From Microbacterium sp. SORGH_AS_0969 (GTDB taxonomy: Bacteria > Actinomycetota > Actinomycetes > Actinomycetales > Microbacteriaceae), in assembly GCF_030818255.1 (NCBI RefSeq), contig NZ_JAUTAG010000001.1, positions 2,046,001 to 2,110,000 of the forward strand: a stretch of DNA of 64,000 nt. Reading direction: 5' to 3'. Numbering within the stretch: position 1 is the first letter of the stretch; each line of letters opens with the position of its first letter. The position numbers were made by a program, and so were the translations under genes. The notes under the pieces were generated by a model. That model was not told the DNA's origin. It made no database searches and saw nothing but the letters and a program-made list of their open reading frames with translations. Of the stretch, positions 34,119 to 43,606 are shown in pieces.

Positions 34119-35243
34119 CTACGCGTTCGCTAGCTGCGACCACTGACTCTCGCACAGCTGCCGAACGTTGGGAAATACTGAAGCCCCAGTGGGGTCAATC
34201 TTCTTCGCGCTGGTTATCGCAGAAGAAATAGACTCCGGCTGTGTGGTTTCAGCTATTGCGCCTACCTTGTACATGTCGATCGCCCGATTGACAGCTATAT
34301 TGCGCAAGCCAACGATGCGCAGCCCGCGGCTCAGTCCGTGGGTTAGGAGTCCGCTGCTTCCGAGCTCATTCGTGTACATGAGTGCCAATATGTCGGTTGT
34401 GTTAAGCGCGAGTTCGAGCTCCTGATCCGACAGTCCGCGTGCAACCATCAGCAGATCGTCGTTGGATATTCCCGTTGCGCGAGCCCTAATTTCATTTGCG
34501 AAGTCTGGGGATGAGGGCTGCCCTGCAATCAGGAGCCGGAACAATTTGCGGTTCTCCCCAAACTTCAATGCGTCGATGGTCTCAAGTACCGACTTTCTAT
34601 CATTCAGAACTCCGATAATTCCCACGACGGGTCTGGCATCGGTGTTCTTCCAGGTCGAGAAATCTGATGACGCTCTGCTTATGCTTGTGTCGTCGAGCGA
34701 TAGCGGGATGAGGCCGCTCGGGTCTATTAGATCCCACCTACTGACACTCGGGTCGAAGGGGCTCACGAGGGTGTGAAGTTCCACCCTCGTCCTCCGGAGC
34801 AGCCCGATCAGTAGTTTTTTGATCGTTGCAAACAAGCTGTGATCTTCTGCCTCGGGCCTTCGCATCACAATTCCGCGTACACTTTGCCTTGGAAAGAATG
34901 GTCGAAGAAGAAGCAGGGGGACGAGCTTCTCATCAACGTTCGGAATAATCAGCGTTGCCGTGTTCTTTTTTGCGCAACGCAGCGAGGTAAGCGTACTGCT
35001 GAGTTGGCTGCGAAGCGTGGATGAGAAAGAAAGTGTCGCTTGAACTTCTGATGGTCGGAATTCCGCTGTCCGACTCAGTAGTCGCGCGAATTCGGGCGAG
35101 TTCTGTGCTTCAGGGGAGGTGAGTAGGAGTGTGGCCGTACCATTCTTCGAGGCCTCAGACGAGAGGATGGAGACATAATCCAGTCTGTGGCCGGAGGCCG
35201 CTTGCTCGCTCACTACAAGTCGACGCGTGTCTGTCGTTCTCAA
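34119..35243 (-). CDS. Putative glycosyltransferase (GT4-like)
   Basis: A 374-aa protein. The second half has the GT-B layout: DARPVVGIIGVLNDRKSVLETIDAL, FRLLIAGQPSSPDFANEI, LMVARGLSDQELELALNTTDILALMYTNELGSSGLLTHGLSRGLRIVG. The E-x-G-S-S-G-L region replaces the usual E-x7-E donor motif, so it is a divergent member. Nine bases separate it from the flippase start, which places it in the same operon. Codon use is A/T-rich. The sugar donor is unknown. Confidence 0.72.
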   Translation of the reverse strand: MRTTDTRRLVVSEQAASGHRLDYVSILSSEASKNGTATLLLTSPEAQNSPEFARLLSRTAEFRPSEVQATLSFSSTLRSQLSSTLTSLRCAKKNTATLIIPNVDEKLVPLLLLRPFFPRQSVRGIVMRRPEAEDHSLFATIKKLLIGLLRRTRVELHTLVSPFDPSVSRWDLIDPSGLIPLSLDDTSISRASSDFSTWKNTDARPVVGIIGVLNDRKSVLETIDALKFGENRKLFRLLIAGQPSSPDFANEIRARATGISNDDLLMVARGLSDQELELALNTTDILALMYTNELGSSGLLTHGLSRGLRIVGLRNIAVNRAIDMYKVGAIAETTQPESISSAITSAKKIDPTGASVFPNVRQLCESQWSQLANA

Positions 35244-35249
35244 AGATTC

Positions 35250-36317
35250 TCACCGCGCTTCGTTCAGCAACTTAACGACGCCGTCCGCGAAGTTGTGGAC
35301 CATGGCTTCCAGTTTCGGGTGTTCGTGAATTGGAGCCGTCTGCGGTCGGTCCTGGACAAATCTCGCGAGTAGATCCGCGTATGGCTGCGCGGCGTTAAGC
35401 GATGAGTACATGCTCAGTCCCTCGGTCAGGTACTCGATCTCGGGTGCGTGTTGCGAGTGTCGAGTGGTCAGGATGGGGCGAGCGGCGGCGAGCGCCTCCA
35501 CAGCGACGAGGCCGACGCGACCGGGCACAAGAATCCCCCCACTCTCGAGGATCAGTCGAGCCTTTTGTTCTCCGGCGACGTACCCGACCATCTCTACCTG
35601 CCCGCGGGACACCGCGGTGTCGAGAAGATTTGCCTGTGGCCCTCTACCTGCCACCTTTACGTGAACGGGAATGCCTCGGTCGTGCAGAATCTCAAGTGAA
35701 TCGGCGATGAGATCGATTCGCTTGCTCTGGTCGAGGCCGCCAATATAGACGAGGTACGGATCTCGTTGCCGTGAGTGTACGTGTTTCCGCAGACGCTCAA
35801 GTTCTGACGTGTCCAGAGAGTTGTTCACTACCGTGATCTTGTCCTCCGGTACCCCGCAATTCGTGGCGTAGCTCAGCCCGCCTCTCGTGTAGGCGAATAT
35901 CCGGTTGGCGCGCTTCATCTGCCAGCGTTCCAGGGCAAGGTCTAGACGATTGCCAGCCGAGACGTACGGCGCGACGTGACCCCACAGGCCTACGGATCGT
36001 GACCCGCTTCGGAGCAGAGCCTCGTAGGTCCCGACGGAACTCCCCATCAGGGGGAGAATGATGGACTCGCAGTCCTGCCAGTGGCGGCGTGTGGTGTCCA
36101 TGACGAGCGACCTGCCCCGGACGGATACTGCACGGTGATCGACAGTCGTGAGCCACTCCGGCATTACCGCGTCGCCGCGCTTCGCTTGGGCTGCATCAGG
36201 TCTGCCCGCAACCACTCGGATACTTATGCCAAGCGCACGCAAACTCTCCGACAGTTGCTCGAAGAAGGCGACGCGATAGGTGGGCACGTATGGCTGGACG
36301 ATACATACTTTCTTCAA
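35250..36317 (-). CDS. Glycosyltransferase family 4
   Basis: A 355-aa GT-B enzyme. It starts LKKVCIVQPYVPTYRVAFFEQL, a well-known family-4 opening in which the enzyme reads Q-P-x-V-P-x-Y-R. Later come YLVYIGGLDQSKRIDLIADSLEIL, VKVAGRGPQANLL and GILVPGRVGLVAVEALAAARPILTTRHSQHAPEIEYL. No ATG or GTG precedes this opening without running into the upstream gene, so TTG 36317 is taken as start, with moderate certainty. It lies in the minus-strand operon six bases after the next gene's start region. Confidence 0.85.
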   Translation of the reverse strand: MKKVCIVQPYVPTYRVAFFEQLSESLRALGISIRVVAGRPDAAQAKRGDAVMPEWLTTVDHRAVSVRGRSLVMDTTRRHWQDCESIILPLMGSSVGTYEALLRSGSRSVGLWGHVAPYVSAGNRLDLALERWQMKRANRIFAYTRGGLSYATNCGVPEDKITVVNNSLDTSELERLRKHVHSRQRDPYLVYIGGLDQSKRIDLIADSLEILHDRGIPVHVKVAGRGPQANLLDTAVSRGQVEMVGYVAGEQKARLILESGGILVPGRVGLVAVEALAAARPILTTRHSQHAPEIEYLTEGLSMYSSLNAAQPYADLLARFVQDRPQTAPIHEHPKLEAMVHNFADGVVKLLNEAR

Positions 36318-36390
36318 ATTTCGACCCGTCGTGATGTACGGACGTTTGTCGCCCGGCTGCCCAAGCAGTAGCTGGCGCGGCAAGTGCGCG

Positions 36391-37524
36391 TCATGTTGGC
36401 GTCCCCTTGCTGCCGTCTTCACTCGTCGCGCTTCGGTAGTGATCACCAAGCATTCTTGCGACATCGTCGACGTTCAACTGCTGGGAGATGTAGTCGAACG
36501 CGCCTCTTCGAAGGCTTTCGGCGACACAGCCGGAGCGCAACACCGAATCTACGGCTTCGGCCAATTCCTCGACTGTTCCGTCGGTGATGAGCGCGGCACC
36601 GTAACGACGGCACTCCTCCGCGATCCCGAGGGAATCCGTGCCCACGACGGGCGTGCCGTTGCGAAACGCTTCGAGCATCGACATGGGGAAGACCTCACCG
36701 TGCGACGGGAGCACGGATACAAGGGCGTTGGAAAGTAGTCCGTCCGTGTGCTCAGGGGCGACGGGGCCGTCCCACCGGACCGATCCGTCGGGTGAGGCAG
36801 CCGCGCACGCTCGGACAACAGCTTCTGCCTGCCCCTCGTCCGGGCCGTACAACACAAAATCGACCGCCGGCCAATCTCGCTTAAGGCGCGCGGCCATCTC
36901 GACAAAAGCCAACGGACGTTTACGTTCTTGCAATCGTGCGAGGAAGAGGACGAGATTCTTTCTCCCCTCATATTTTGGGAGCTCGCCCAATTCGATGCCG
37001 TTCACAACTGAAGCAGTCCGCGCCTCGGGCGCGATCCGTAAGATCTCCTGCTCTTCTGCGGACGTGAGAGTGAGCACGCGAGACGCACCGACAAGGAGTG
37101 CTCTCGTCGACACGAAGTCGAGCGCGAGAGCCAGGGGGCGCGCAGATTTCAAGAGCATCCCGTGGGGTTGTACCACATAGGGTATTCGCCGCAGCTTGGC
37201 CAGCACCGCGGCTGGGAGCACGAGTAAGTCCCGTGACAGGTGAATGTGCGCCACATCGAAGTGAGACTTCGAAACTGCCTTCAGAAGCTTTGGTGACACC
37301 AAGAACGCGAACTTGCCCTTGCCCGCGAGGAATCGTGCTGGATACAGGCGTATCTCCACGCCGTTCTCGACGCTCACCTTTGGCCTCGCGACAGGTGCGC
37401 CGGCCATGATGGTGACAGAGTGTCCTTGACGCGCAAGCGCGGCTGCTTGAGTGAGGGCTACCCGGGTTGGTCCTCCATACGAGCCGTCTGGCGAGACGTA
37501 TGCAACTAGATGCAAGATTCTCAT
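36391..37524 (-). CDS. Glycosyltransferase family 4
   Basis: A 377-aa GT-B enzyme. The opening MRILHLVAYVSPDGSYGGPTRVALTQAAAL has the G-G-P acceptor-side loop. The donor side shows NLVLFLARLQERKRPLAFVEMAARL, VDFVLYGPDEGQAEAVV, LVSVLPSHGEVFPMSMLEAFRNGTPVVGTDSLG (E-x7-E) and a PHGML acceptor motif near residue 120. Its start overlaps the stop of the upstream acetyltransferase gene (ATGA). It is likely to add one residue of the repeat unit. Confidence 0.9.
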   Translation of the reverse strand: MRILHLVAYVSPDGSYGGPTRVALTQAAALARQGHSVTIMAGAPVARPKVSVENGVEIRLYPARFLAGKGKFAFLVSPKLLKAVSKSHFDVAHIHLSRDLLVLPAAVLAKLRRIPYVVQPHGMLLKSARPLALALDFVSTRALLVGASRVLTLTSAEEQEILRIAPEARTASVVNGIELGELPKYEGRKNLVLFLARLQERKRPLAFVEMAARLKRDWPAVDFVLYGPDEGQAEAVVRACAAASPDGSVRWDGPVAPEHTDGLLSNALVSVLPSHGEVFPMSMLEAFRNGTPVVGTDSLGIAEECRRYGAALITDGTVEELAEAVDSVLRSGCVAESLRRGAFDYISQQLNVDDVARMLGDHYRSATSEDGSKGTPT

Positions 37525-38090
37525 GACGGACGTGTACCACCGAACCGTCGCCCCTGAGCAGTGCTGGGGCTCGCGCCGAATATCGTTTCGGGCGGAACGT
37601 CCCCAGACACCACGGAATTTGGTGTGATGAGAGCAGAGCGGCCGACGTGCGAGCCTCCGAGAACGATGCAGCGAGATGTAATCCAGACGCCGTCTGCGAC
37701 GTTAACTGGTCGCGTTAGAAGGGCCATATCTCGGCGGTGGGCGTGGCTGCCGGTGCTGAGGAAGGACTCTTGCGAGATCACAACATCGTGTCCAACGTAA
37801 ATATGGTCCTGATTGTGAAACCAAACGCCCTCACCGATCCAAGACCGATCGCCGATGTGCAGCTTCCACGGGAACTTGACTCGCGTTCGCGGTCGGAAGA
37901 CGACGCCGCTTCCGATTTCTGCGCCGAACGCTCGAAGCACGCGGACTCGCAGGCTGGAGCTGATTTGCCATGGATTTGTTATGAAAATCAGCTCGCAAAT
38001 CGCCCACAGATACACCTGCCAGGCTGGTCTATCCCAGGCCGCACGCTCGCCGGGGGCCTTTGAAAGATCGATCACCGGAATGTCGCTCAC
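37521..38090 (-). CDS. wcaF: WcaF-like hexapeptide acetyltransferase
   Basis: A 189-aa left-handed beta-helix acetyltransferase of the colanic-acid WcaF type. The diagnostic run LRVLRAFGAEIGSGVVFRPRTRVKFPWKLHIGDRSWIGEGVWFHN (split by family turns), the SFLSTGSHAHRRDMALLTRPV loop with catalytic His, and VADGVWITSRCIVLGG are present. It O-acetylates a sugar of the polymer, probably fucose by analogy with colanic acid. It is first in its operon, divergent from the glycosyltransferase at 38146, with a 55-bp promoter gap. Confidence 0.88.
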   Translation of the reverse strand: MSDIPVIDLSKAPGERAAWDRPAWQVYLWAICELIFITNPWQISSSLRVRVLRAFGAEIGSGVVFRPRTRVKFPWKLHIGDRSWIGEGVWFHNQDHIYVGHDVVISQESFLSTGSHAHRRDMALLTRPVNVADGVWITSRCIVLGGSHVGRSALITPNSVVSGDVPPETIFGASPSTAQGRRFGGTRPS

Positions 38091-38145
38091 GGTGGTCCCT
38101 TTCCTGTAACTGTGTCGTAACGGTCGCGGCGGTATTCTCTGTCCC

Positions 38146-39399
38146 GTGAACCCACCGCGAACGCTCTTCTTCGGGCTGAACTATCCCCCGGAGACTACGG
38201 GAATTTCCCCGTACACCGGTGCCATGGCCGAGGGCCTGACGCGGCAGGGCCACGAGGTTCGGGCCATCGTGGCGCACCCTCATTATCCGGATTGGAAGAT
38301 CACGCCAGGTTACGGGCAGTGGTCGCGCAGCGAACGGATTCAAGGTGTCGACGTGCATCGACTGCGGCATTTCGTTCCTGGGCAGCCTTCGTCGTTGCCG
38401 CGTGCCCTCTCGGAAGCCACGTTCGGACTGCGGCAGATTTTCGTTCGGTGGGGCCAGCCGTCGGCGATCGTCGCGGTTTCGCCAGCTTTGATCTCGTCTG
38501 TTCTCGTCCGTGCTCGTTCATTACTGTCGCACCGTAATACCCCCTTTGTCGTCTGGGTGCAGGATCTCTACGGCATCGGCATGACGGAAATGGGCCGCGG
38601 CGGCGGTCTGTCAGAACGCGTCATTCGCGGGCTCGAGCGCTGGCTGTTGCGCTCAGCCACCATGGTCGTCGTCATCCACGATCGGTTCGCGGATCGAGTG
38701 CATGCCGACTTTGGAGTGGCGCTCGAGCGCATCGCCGTCATCAGGAACTGGACGCACGTGACAGCGCCTTCTCGCGTCGATGTGGCTGCAGTTCGGGCGT
38801 CCTACGGATGGGGCGACGACGAAACGGTGGTACTGCACACGGGAAACATGGGGAGCAAGCAGGGACTTCACCACGTCGTCGATGCCGGTCGACTGGCCCA
38901 CCAGCGCGGTGAACGCGTACGTTTCGTGCTGGTCGGAAAAGGCTCCCAGCGCGAGGAGCTGGCCGCGCGCATCGCAGGAGAACCCACGACGACCGAGCTT
39001 CTGCCGCCCCTCGATGACGCCGCGTTCGCCGCCATCCTGCAGTCCGCCGACATGTTGTTGGTGAATGAGCTACCGGGCGTTGCGGAAATGTGCGTGCCGA
39101 GCAAGTTGACGTCGTACTTCACGTCGGGTCGGCCGGTTCTCGCGGCCACCGATGCACTGGGCATCACAGCCCAAGAAGTGCACAACGCCGACGCCGGGAT
39201 GACCGTTGCCGCGGGCGACCCGGAAGCCCTTCTCGAAGGTGCAATCTCACTCGCTGCAGACCCCGAGGAGGGGCTACGGATGGGCGAGAACGGGAAACGT
39301 TACAAAGAGACCGTGCTGAATGAAACATTTGCTATCGAGCGATTCGATAGTCTGCTCGCGGATCTGACCGCCGAAGCCGCCGTGAAGACTCCGGTTTAA
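38146..39399 (+). CDS. WcaI-type glycosyltransferase family 4
   Basis: A 417-aa GT-B enzyme. TLFFGLNYPPETTGISPYTGAMAEGLTRQGHEV is the WcaI-type opening (NYPPE-x-x-G-I). PFVVWVQDLYGIGMTEMG and WLLRSATMVVVIHDRFADRV are further subfamily blocks. It ends with the donor-side HTGNMGSKQGLHHVVDA and VPSKLTSYFTSGRPVLAATD. GTG 38146 is the only good start. It is followed 33 bp later by gmd on the same strand and so belongs to the GDP-fucose gene set. Confidence 0.9.
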   Translation: MNPPRTLFFGLNYPPETTGISPYTGAMAEGLTRQGHEVRAIVAHPHYPDWKITPGYGQWSRSERIQGVDVHRLRHFVPGQPSSLPRALSEATFGLRQIFVRWGQPSAIVAVSPALISSVLVRARSLLSHRNTPFVVWVQDLYGIGMTEMGRGGGLSERVIRGLERWLLRSATMVVVIHDRFADRVHADFGVALERIAVIRNWTHVTAPSRVDVAAVRASYGWGDDETVVLHTGNMGSKQGLHHVVDAGRLAHQRGERVRFVLVGKGSQREELAARIAGEPTTTELLPPLDDAAFAAILQSADMLLVNELPGVAEMCVPSKLTSYFTSGRPVLAATDALGITAQEVHNADAGMTVAAGDPEALLEGAISLAADPEEGLRMGENGKRYKETVLNETFAIERFDSLLADLTAEAAVKTPV

Positions 39400-39432
39400 C
39401 TCTCTTTCTCGCTTCCCGAATGGCGGAAAAAC

Positions 39433-40482
39433 GTGACAAAACGCGCTCTCATCACAGGCATCACCGGTCAAGACGGCTCCTACCTGGCCGAACTCCTTCT
39501 GGCGAAGGGGTATGAGGTCCATGGCATCGTCCGGCGGGCCTCCACTTTCAACACTCATCGCATCGATCACCTCTACGTCGATCCGCACGACCCGAACGCC
39601 AAGCTCTTCCTGCACTACGGCGACCTTTCCGACGGCGCGCGACTCGTCACGCTGATGTCGGAGATCAACCCCGACGAGGTCTACAACCTCGCCGCGCAGT
39701 CGCACGTGCGCGTGTCGTTCGATGAGCCCGAGCACACCGCTGACACGACAGGCACCGGGACGATCCGCCTCCTTGAGGCCGTCCGCCTGTCGGGAATCGA
39801 CACGAAGTACTACCAGGCCTCTACGTCGGAGCTCTACGGTGCGACGCCGCCTCCGCAGAACGAGGAGACGCCGTTCTACCCGCGCTCTCCCTACGCGGCC
39901 GCCAAGCTGTACAGCTACTGGATCACCAAGAACTACCGCGAGGCGTACGACATGTTCGCGGTCAACGGCATCCTGTTCAATCACGAATCGCCGCGTCGAG
40001 GTGAGACCTTCGTCACGCGCAAGATCACGCGCGCCGTCGCCCGTATCAAGGCTGGACTGCAGAACGACCTCTACCTCGGCAACCTCGACTCGATCCGCGA
40101 CTGGGGGTACGCCGCAGAGTACGTCGAGGGCATGTGGCGCATTCTGCAGGCCGACACCCCGGAGGACTTCGTCCTCGCCACCGGTGTGGGCTACACGATC
40201 CGCGAGTTCCTCGAGACGTCGTTCGGGCACGTGGGCCTCGACTGGCAGGAGTTCGTCAAGTTTGACGAGCGCTACCTGCGGCCCACCGAGGTCGACGCCC
40301 TGATCGGCGACCCCACCAAGGCTGCCGACAAGCTCGGCTGGGTGCCTTCGGTGCGCGGTGACGAACTCGCGAGGATCATGGTAGACGCCGATATCACCGC
40401 TCTCGAGAAAGGCCCCGAGTGGATCGACACGGTGTCGCTTCCGACGTGGAGCAACGCGGAGCTGTTGGGGGCGCGTGCGTGA
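39433..40482 (+). CDS. gmd: GDP-mannose 4,6-dehydratase
   Basis: Converts GDP-D-mannose to GDP-4-keto-6-deoxy-D-mannose with NADP(H). The 349-aa protein has the Rossmann loop [15 protein letters not shown] (residues 9-23), the S-T-S-E-L-Y-G active-site strand ([12 protein letters not shown]) and the [10 protein letters not shown] motif with catalytic Tyr and Lys. [16 protein letters not shown] and the [14 protein letters not shown] block are diagnostic for this enzyme. GTG 39433 follows GGCGGAAAAAC. It overlaps the next gene by four bases. Confidence 0.97.
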   Translation: MTKRALITGITGQDGSYLAELLLAKGYEVHGIVRRASTFNTHRIDHLYVDPHDPNAKLFLHYGDLSDGARLVTLMSEINPDEVYNLAAQSHVRVSFDEPEHTADTTGTGTIRLLEAVRLSGIDTKYYQASTSELYGATPPPQNEETPFYPRSPYAAAKLYSYWITKNYREAYDMFAVNGILFNHESPRRGETFVTRKITRAVARIKAGLQNDLYLGNLDSIRDWGYAAEYVEGMWRILQADTPEDFVLATGVGYTIREFLETSFGHVGLDWQEFVKFDERYLRPTEVDALIGDPTKAADKLGWVPSVRGDELARIMVDADITALEKGPEWIDTVSLPTWSNAELLGARA

Positions 40483-41462
40483 GTACCGCTGTTGACGGCG
40501 TGAGCTACACCCCGCACGAACTGGACCGCGATGCGACGTTCTACGTCGCCGGACACCGGGGGCTCGTGGGATCGGCGATCGTCCGACGGCTCGAGGCGGC
40601 AGGTTTCGACAACATCGTCGGAAAGACCTCGGCGGAACTCGATCTGAAAGACCGCGACGCCGTCTTCTCCTACGTCGGAGAGATCAAGCCGAAGTACCTC
40701 GTGTTGGCTGCGGCGAAGGTCGGTGGCATCCTGGCGAACTCGACGTACCCGGTCGACTTCCTCAGCGACAACATGCGCATCCAGGTCAATGTGCTCGACG
40801 CGGCTCTCGCGAGTGACGTGGAGCGCGTGCTGTTCCTGGGGTCGTCATGCATCTACCCGAAGTTCGCGGAGCAGCCCATCCGTGAGGACTCGCTCCTCAC
40901 GGGCCACCTCGAGCCGACGAACGACGCGTACGCGATCGCCAAGATCGCCGGCATCCTGCAGACCCAGGCCGTGCGCCGCCAGTACGGTCTGCCGTGGATC
41001 AGCGCGATGCCGACGAACCTCTACGGTCCGAATGACAACTTCTCGCCGCAGGGCTCGCACGTGCTCCCGGCGCTGATTCGTCGCTATGACGAGGCGGCGC
41101 AGTCCGGGGCTGAGAGCGTCACGAACTGGGGCACGGGAACGCCGCGCCGTGAGTTCCTGCACGCTGATGACATGGCCGACGCGTGCCTGCACCTACTCGA
41201 GCACTACGACGGACCCGACCAGGTCAACGTGGGCACGGGGTCGGACGTGACGATCCGCGAGATCGCCGAGACGATCGCGCGCGTCACCGGCTTCGAGGGC
41301 GAGACCGAGTGGGACACCTCGAAGCCCGACGGCACTCCGCAGAAGCTCCTCGACGTCTCGAAGCTGGCCGAGGCCGGCTGGACCGCGAAGATCTCGCTCG
41401 AAGAGGGCATGGAGCGCACCGTCGCCTGGTACCGCGACCACGTCGGCGCGCTGCGCCAGTAG
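40479..41462 (+). CDS. fcl: GDP-L-fucose synthase
   Basis: Epimerises and reduces GDP-4-keto-6-deoxymannose to GDP-L-fucose. The 327-aa protein carries [17 protein letters not shown] (Rossmann), [20 protein letters not shown], the YAIAKIAGI catalytic pair, and [11 protein letters not shown] with [23 protein letters not shown] 40479 overlaps the gmd stop by four bases. Together with gmd it supplies fucose for the polymer assembled by the locus. An internal start near HELDRDATF is possible but less likely. Confidence 0.97.
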   Translation: MSTAVDGVSYTPHELDRDATFYVAGHRGLVGSAIVRRLEAAGFDNIVGKTSAELDLKDRDAVFSYVGEIKPKYLVLAAAKVGGILANSTYPVDFLSDNMRIQVNVLDAALASDVERVLFLGSSCIYPKFAEQPIREDSLLTGHLEPTNDAYAIAKIAGILQTQAVRRQYGLPWISAMPTNLYGPNDNFSPQGSHVLPALIRRYDEAAQSGAESVTNWGTGTPRREFLHADDMADACLHLLEHYDGPDQVNVGTGSDVTIREIAETIARVTGFEGETEWDTSKPDGTPQKLLDVSKLAEAGWTAKISLEEGMERTVAWYRDHVGALRQ

Positions 41463-41747
41463 GTGTTCCGGCACGTCGTTTTGTTCCGGGTCCGTGACGA
41501 TGTCGCGGACCCGGACGTTTCGGTGGCCATCGCCGAGCTGAGGGCGGTGGGGGAGTGGCCCGGCATTCTCTCGTGGGATGTCGCGCTGTCGCTGGATACG
41601 CGTAAAGGGCGCATGATCGTCGAGGACGGGACGTTCGTCGACCGCGCGGCGTTCGAGGAATGGCGCGCGACCGAAAGGCACCTCGCCGCGGGGAAGAGAA
41701 TGGCGGCGATCAGCGACTGGTTGGTAGCGGATTGGGAGCGGGGCTGA
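41463..41747 (+). CDS. Stress-responsive Dabb-type protein
   Basis: A 94-aa protein with the dimeric alpha/beta-barrel signature: MFRHVVLFRVRDDVAD at the N-terminus and a helix-strand repeat ending WLVADWERG. The gene starts at GTG 41463 directly after the fcl stop, so it is probably read through from that operon. Dabb proteins dimerise, and most have unknown roles, often in stress responses. The closing tRNA terminator is just downstream on the other strand. Confidence 0.8.
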   Translation: MFRHVVLFRVRDDVADPDVSVAIAELRAVGEWPGILSWDVALSLDTRKGRMIVEDGTFVDRAAFEEWRATERHLAAGKRMAAISDWLVADWERG

Positions 41748-41775
41748 AGCTCGCCCGTTGGGCCGGAAATGAGAC

Positions 41776-41810
41776 GAGGCCCGGTCGGAAAAACTTCCGA
41801 ACCGGACCTC
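41776..41810 (-). terminator. Terminator of the tRNA-Arg gene
   Basis: On the minus strand GAGGTCCGGTTCGGAAG pairs with TTCCGACCGGGCCTC (one mismatch) around a T-rich loop. It lies 20 bases after the tRNA 3' end. On the plus strand the same stem follows the Dabb gene by 28 bp and may serve both sides. Confidence 0.8.
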
Positions 41811-41829
41811 TTACTGTCTCAACACAGTG

Positions 41830-41902
41830 TGCGCCCGAAGGGACTCGAACCCCTAACCTTCTGATCCGTAGTCAGATGCTCTATCCATTGAGCTACGGGC
41901 GC
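41830..41902 (-). tRNA. tRNA-Arg (anticodon ACG)
   Basis: Read on the minus strand, GCGCCCG and CGGGCGC form the acceptor stem. The anticodon arm is TCTGA-CTACGGA-TCAGA with anticodon ACG, and GGTTCGAGTCCC is the T arm. TAGCTCAATGGATAGAGC is the D arm. All four arms are intact. No CCA is encoded. The anticodon decodes CGU, with inosine extending it to CGC and CGA. It is flanked by ordinary genes with no sign of an integrated element at its 3' end. Confidence 0.95.
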
Positions 41903-42052
41903 AGGGCCTCCGCGCGAAACGGCGCGCAGGCCGTGGTCTAGCATAGTCGCGACCGGCGGCGACGTCTAATCGGCTCGGAACGGCGTGCATCCCGGGCGTG
42001 GCGCGAGGGTGACGACGGGGTGTCCGGACGGGGCGGGACGTACGCTGGCCGA

Positions 42053-43549
42053 ATGAGCGCTTACACCTCCGCGTTCGAGCTGTTCTCCATCGGGATCGGA
42101 CCCTCGAGCTCCCACACCGTCGGCCCCATGAAGGCCGCCCTCCAGTTCGCCACACGACTCGAGAGCGACGGCATCCTGGGCCGCGTGGCCTATGTCTCCT
42201 GCTACCTCTACGGCTCGCTCGGCGCGACCGGTATCGGTCACGGGACGCCCGACGCCGTCGTCGCCGGGTTGCACGGCTGGGATCCCGAGACCGTCGACCC
42301 GGATGCGGTCCGGCGCCTGTGGGTGGACTGGCCCGACGGGCGTCGGCTCCCGCTCGCCGGGTCGCACGCGGTCCGCTTCCAGAAGGCCGACATCTCGCTC
42401 GAGCCACGGAGACGTCTGCCCGGCCACCCCAACGCCATGACCCTCGTTGCGCGCGACGTCCGCGACCACGTGATTGCGGAAGACACCTACTACTCGATCG
42501 GAGGCGGGTTCATCCGGCGCGAGGGCGAGCCCGCTCGCGTGGCGGCCGCACCCTTCCCGCTCGCATTCGATGACGCGGCCACCCTCATCGAGCTGTGCGA
42601 CGAGCAGGGCATCACGATCGCCGAGGCGGCACGTCGCAACGAAGAGGCCCTGCGCTCCGACGAAGAGATCGCCGCCGGCCTCGACCGGATCTGGGATGCC
42701 ATGGCCGCCTGCGTCAACGCCGGACTCGAGCACGACGGTCTGCTTCCCGGCATCCTGAAGGTCAAGCGCCGCGCGGCGGTGATCCGGCAACAGCTCGAAG
42801 AGATCGAAGCCGAGGGGCACCGCGAGCTGCCGGGAGAGTGGCTCGGGGCGTTCGCGCTCGCCGTGAACGAAGAGAACGCGGCCGGAGGGCGCGTCGTGAC
42901 GGCGCCGACGAACGGCGCCGCGGGCATCCTGCCGGCCGTGGCGATGTACTGGTGGCGGTTCCTCGCCGACTCCGGCCTCGGTGCCGGCAATGCTGTCACC
43001 CCGTACGGCGAGTTGGTCGGGAGCGCGCTGCTCGGTTACGACGGTCACGCCGTGACGCGCGGCGAGGTCGCCGGGTGGGACGACGGCGACGTGGCCGAGG
43101 CGAATCGACGCCGTGGCATCCGTCGATTCCTGCTGACCGCGACGGCGCTCGGCTCGCTGTTCAAGGCCAACGCGTCGATCTCGGGCGCCGAGGGTGGATG
43201 CCAGGCCGAGGTCGGATCCGCCTGCGCGATGGCCGCCGGTGGTCTGACGGCCGTGATGGGCGGAACGAACCGCCAGATCGAGAACGCCGCCGAGATCGCC
43301 ATGGAGCACCACCTCGGGCTCACCTGTGACCCGGTGGGCGGGCTCGTACAGATCCCGTGCATCGAGCGCAACGCGATCGCCGCGTCGACCGCCGTGACCG
43401 CGGCACGTCTGGCGCTGCGCGGAGACGGCTCGCACTACGTGTCGCTGGACGCCGTCGTCGAGACGATGCGTCAGACCGGCATCGACATGTCGACCAAGTA
43501 CAAGGAGACGAGCGAAGGCGGCCTCGCGGTCAACGTCATTGAGTGCTGA
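42053..43549 (+). CDS. sdaA: L-serine ammonia-lyase (single-chain, iron-sulfur)
   Basis: Deaminates L-serine to pyruvate and ammonia. The 498-aa chain has both parts of single-chain type enzymes: SIGIGPSSSHTVGPMKAA at the N-terminus and, in the C-terminal catalytic part, GGCQAEVGSACAMAA, LTCDPVGGLVQIPCIER with the iron-sulfur cysteines. ATSG-like NGAAGILPAV and KYKETSEGGLAVN close the family pattern. ATG 42053 is chosen, since an earlier ATG at 42020 adds 11 residues without a better ribosome site. It stands alone after the tRNA. Confidence 0.95.
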   Translation: MSAYTSAFELFSIGIGPSSSHTVGPMKAALQFATRLESDGILGRVAYVSCYLYGSLGATGIGHGTPDAVVAGLHGWDPETVDPDAVRRLWVDWPDGRRLPLAGSHAVRFQKADISLEPRRRLPGHPNAMTLVARDVRDHVIAEDTYYSIGGGFIRREGEPARVAAAPFPLAFDDAATLIELCDEQGITIAEAARRNEEALRSDEEIAAGLDRIWDAMAACVNAGLEHDGLLPGILKVKRRAAVIRQQLEEIEAEGHRELPGEWLGAFALAVNEENAAGGRVVTAPTNGAAGILPAVAMYWWRFLADSGLGAGNAVTPYGELVGSALLGYDGHAVTRGEVAGWDDGDVAEANRRRGIRRFLLTATALGSLFKANASISGAEGGCQAEVGSACAMAAGGLTAVMGGTNRQIENAAEIAMEHHLGLTCDPVGGLVQIPCIERNAIAASTAVTAARLALRGDGSHYVSLDAVVETMRQTGIDMSTKYKETSEGGLAVNVIEC

Positions 43550-43606
43550 CGCGGCTGCGCCCTCCGGGTGGTCGTGAGGCCGCCAGGCGCGGTGGGGCCG
43601 ATCGGG

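Noticed and set aside
41660..41941. A small plus-strand frame across the tRNA gene
   Set aside because: It runs through the antisense strand of tRNA-Arg, a well-known artefact.
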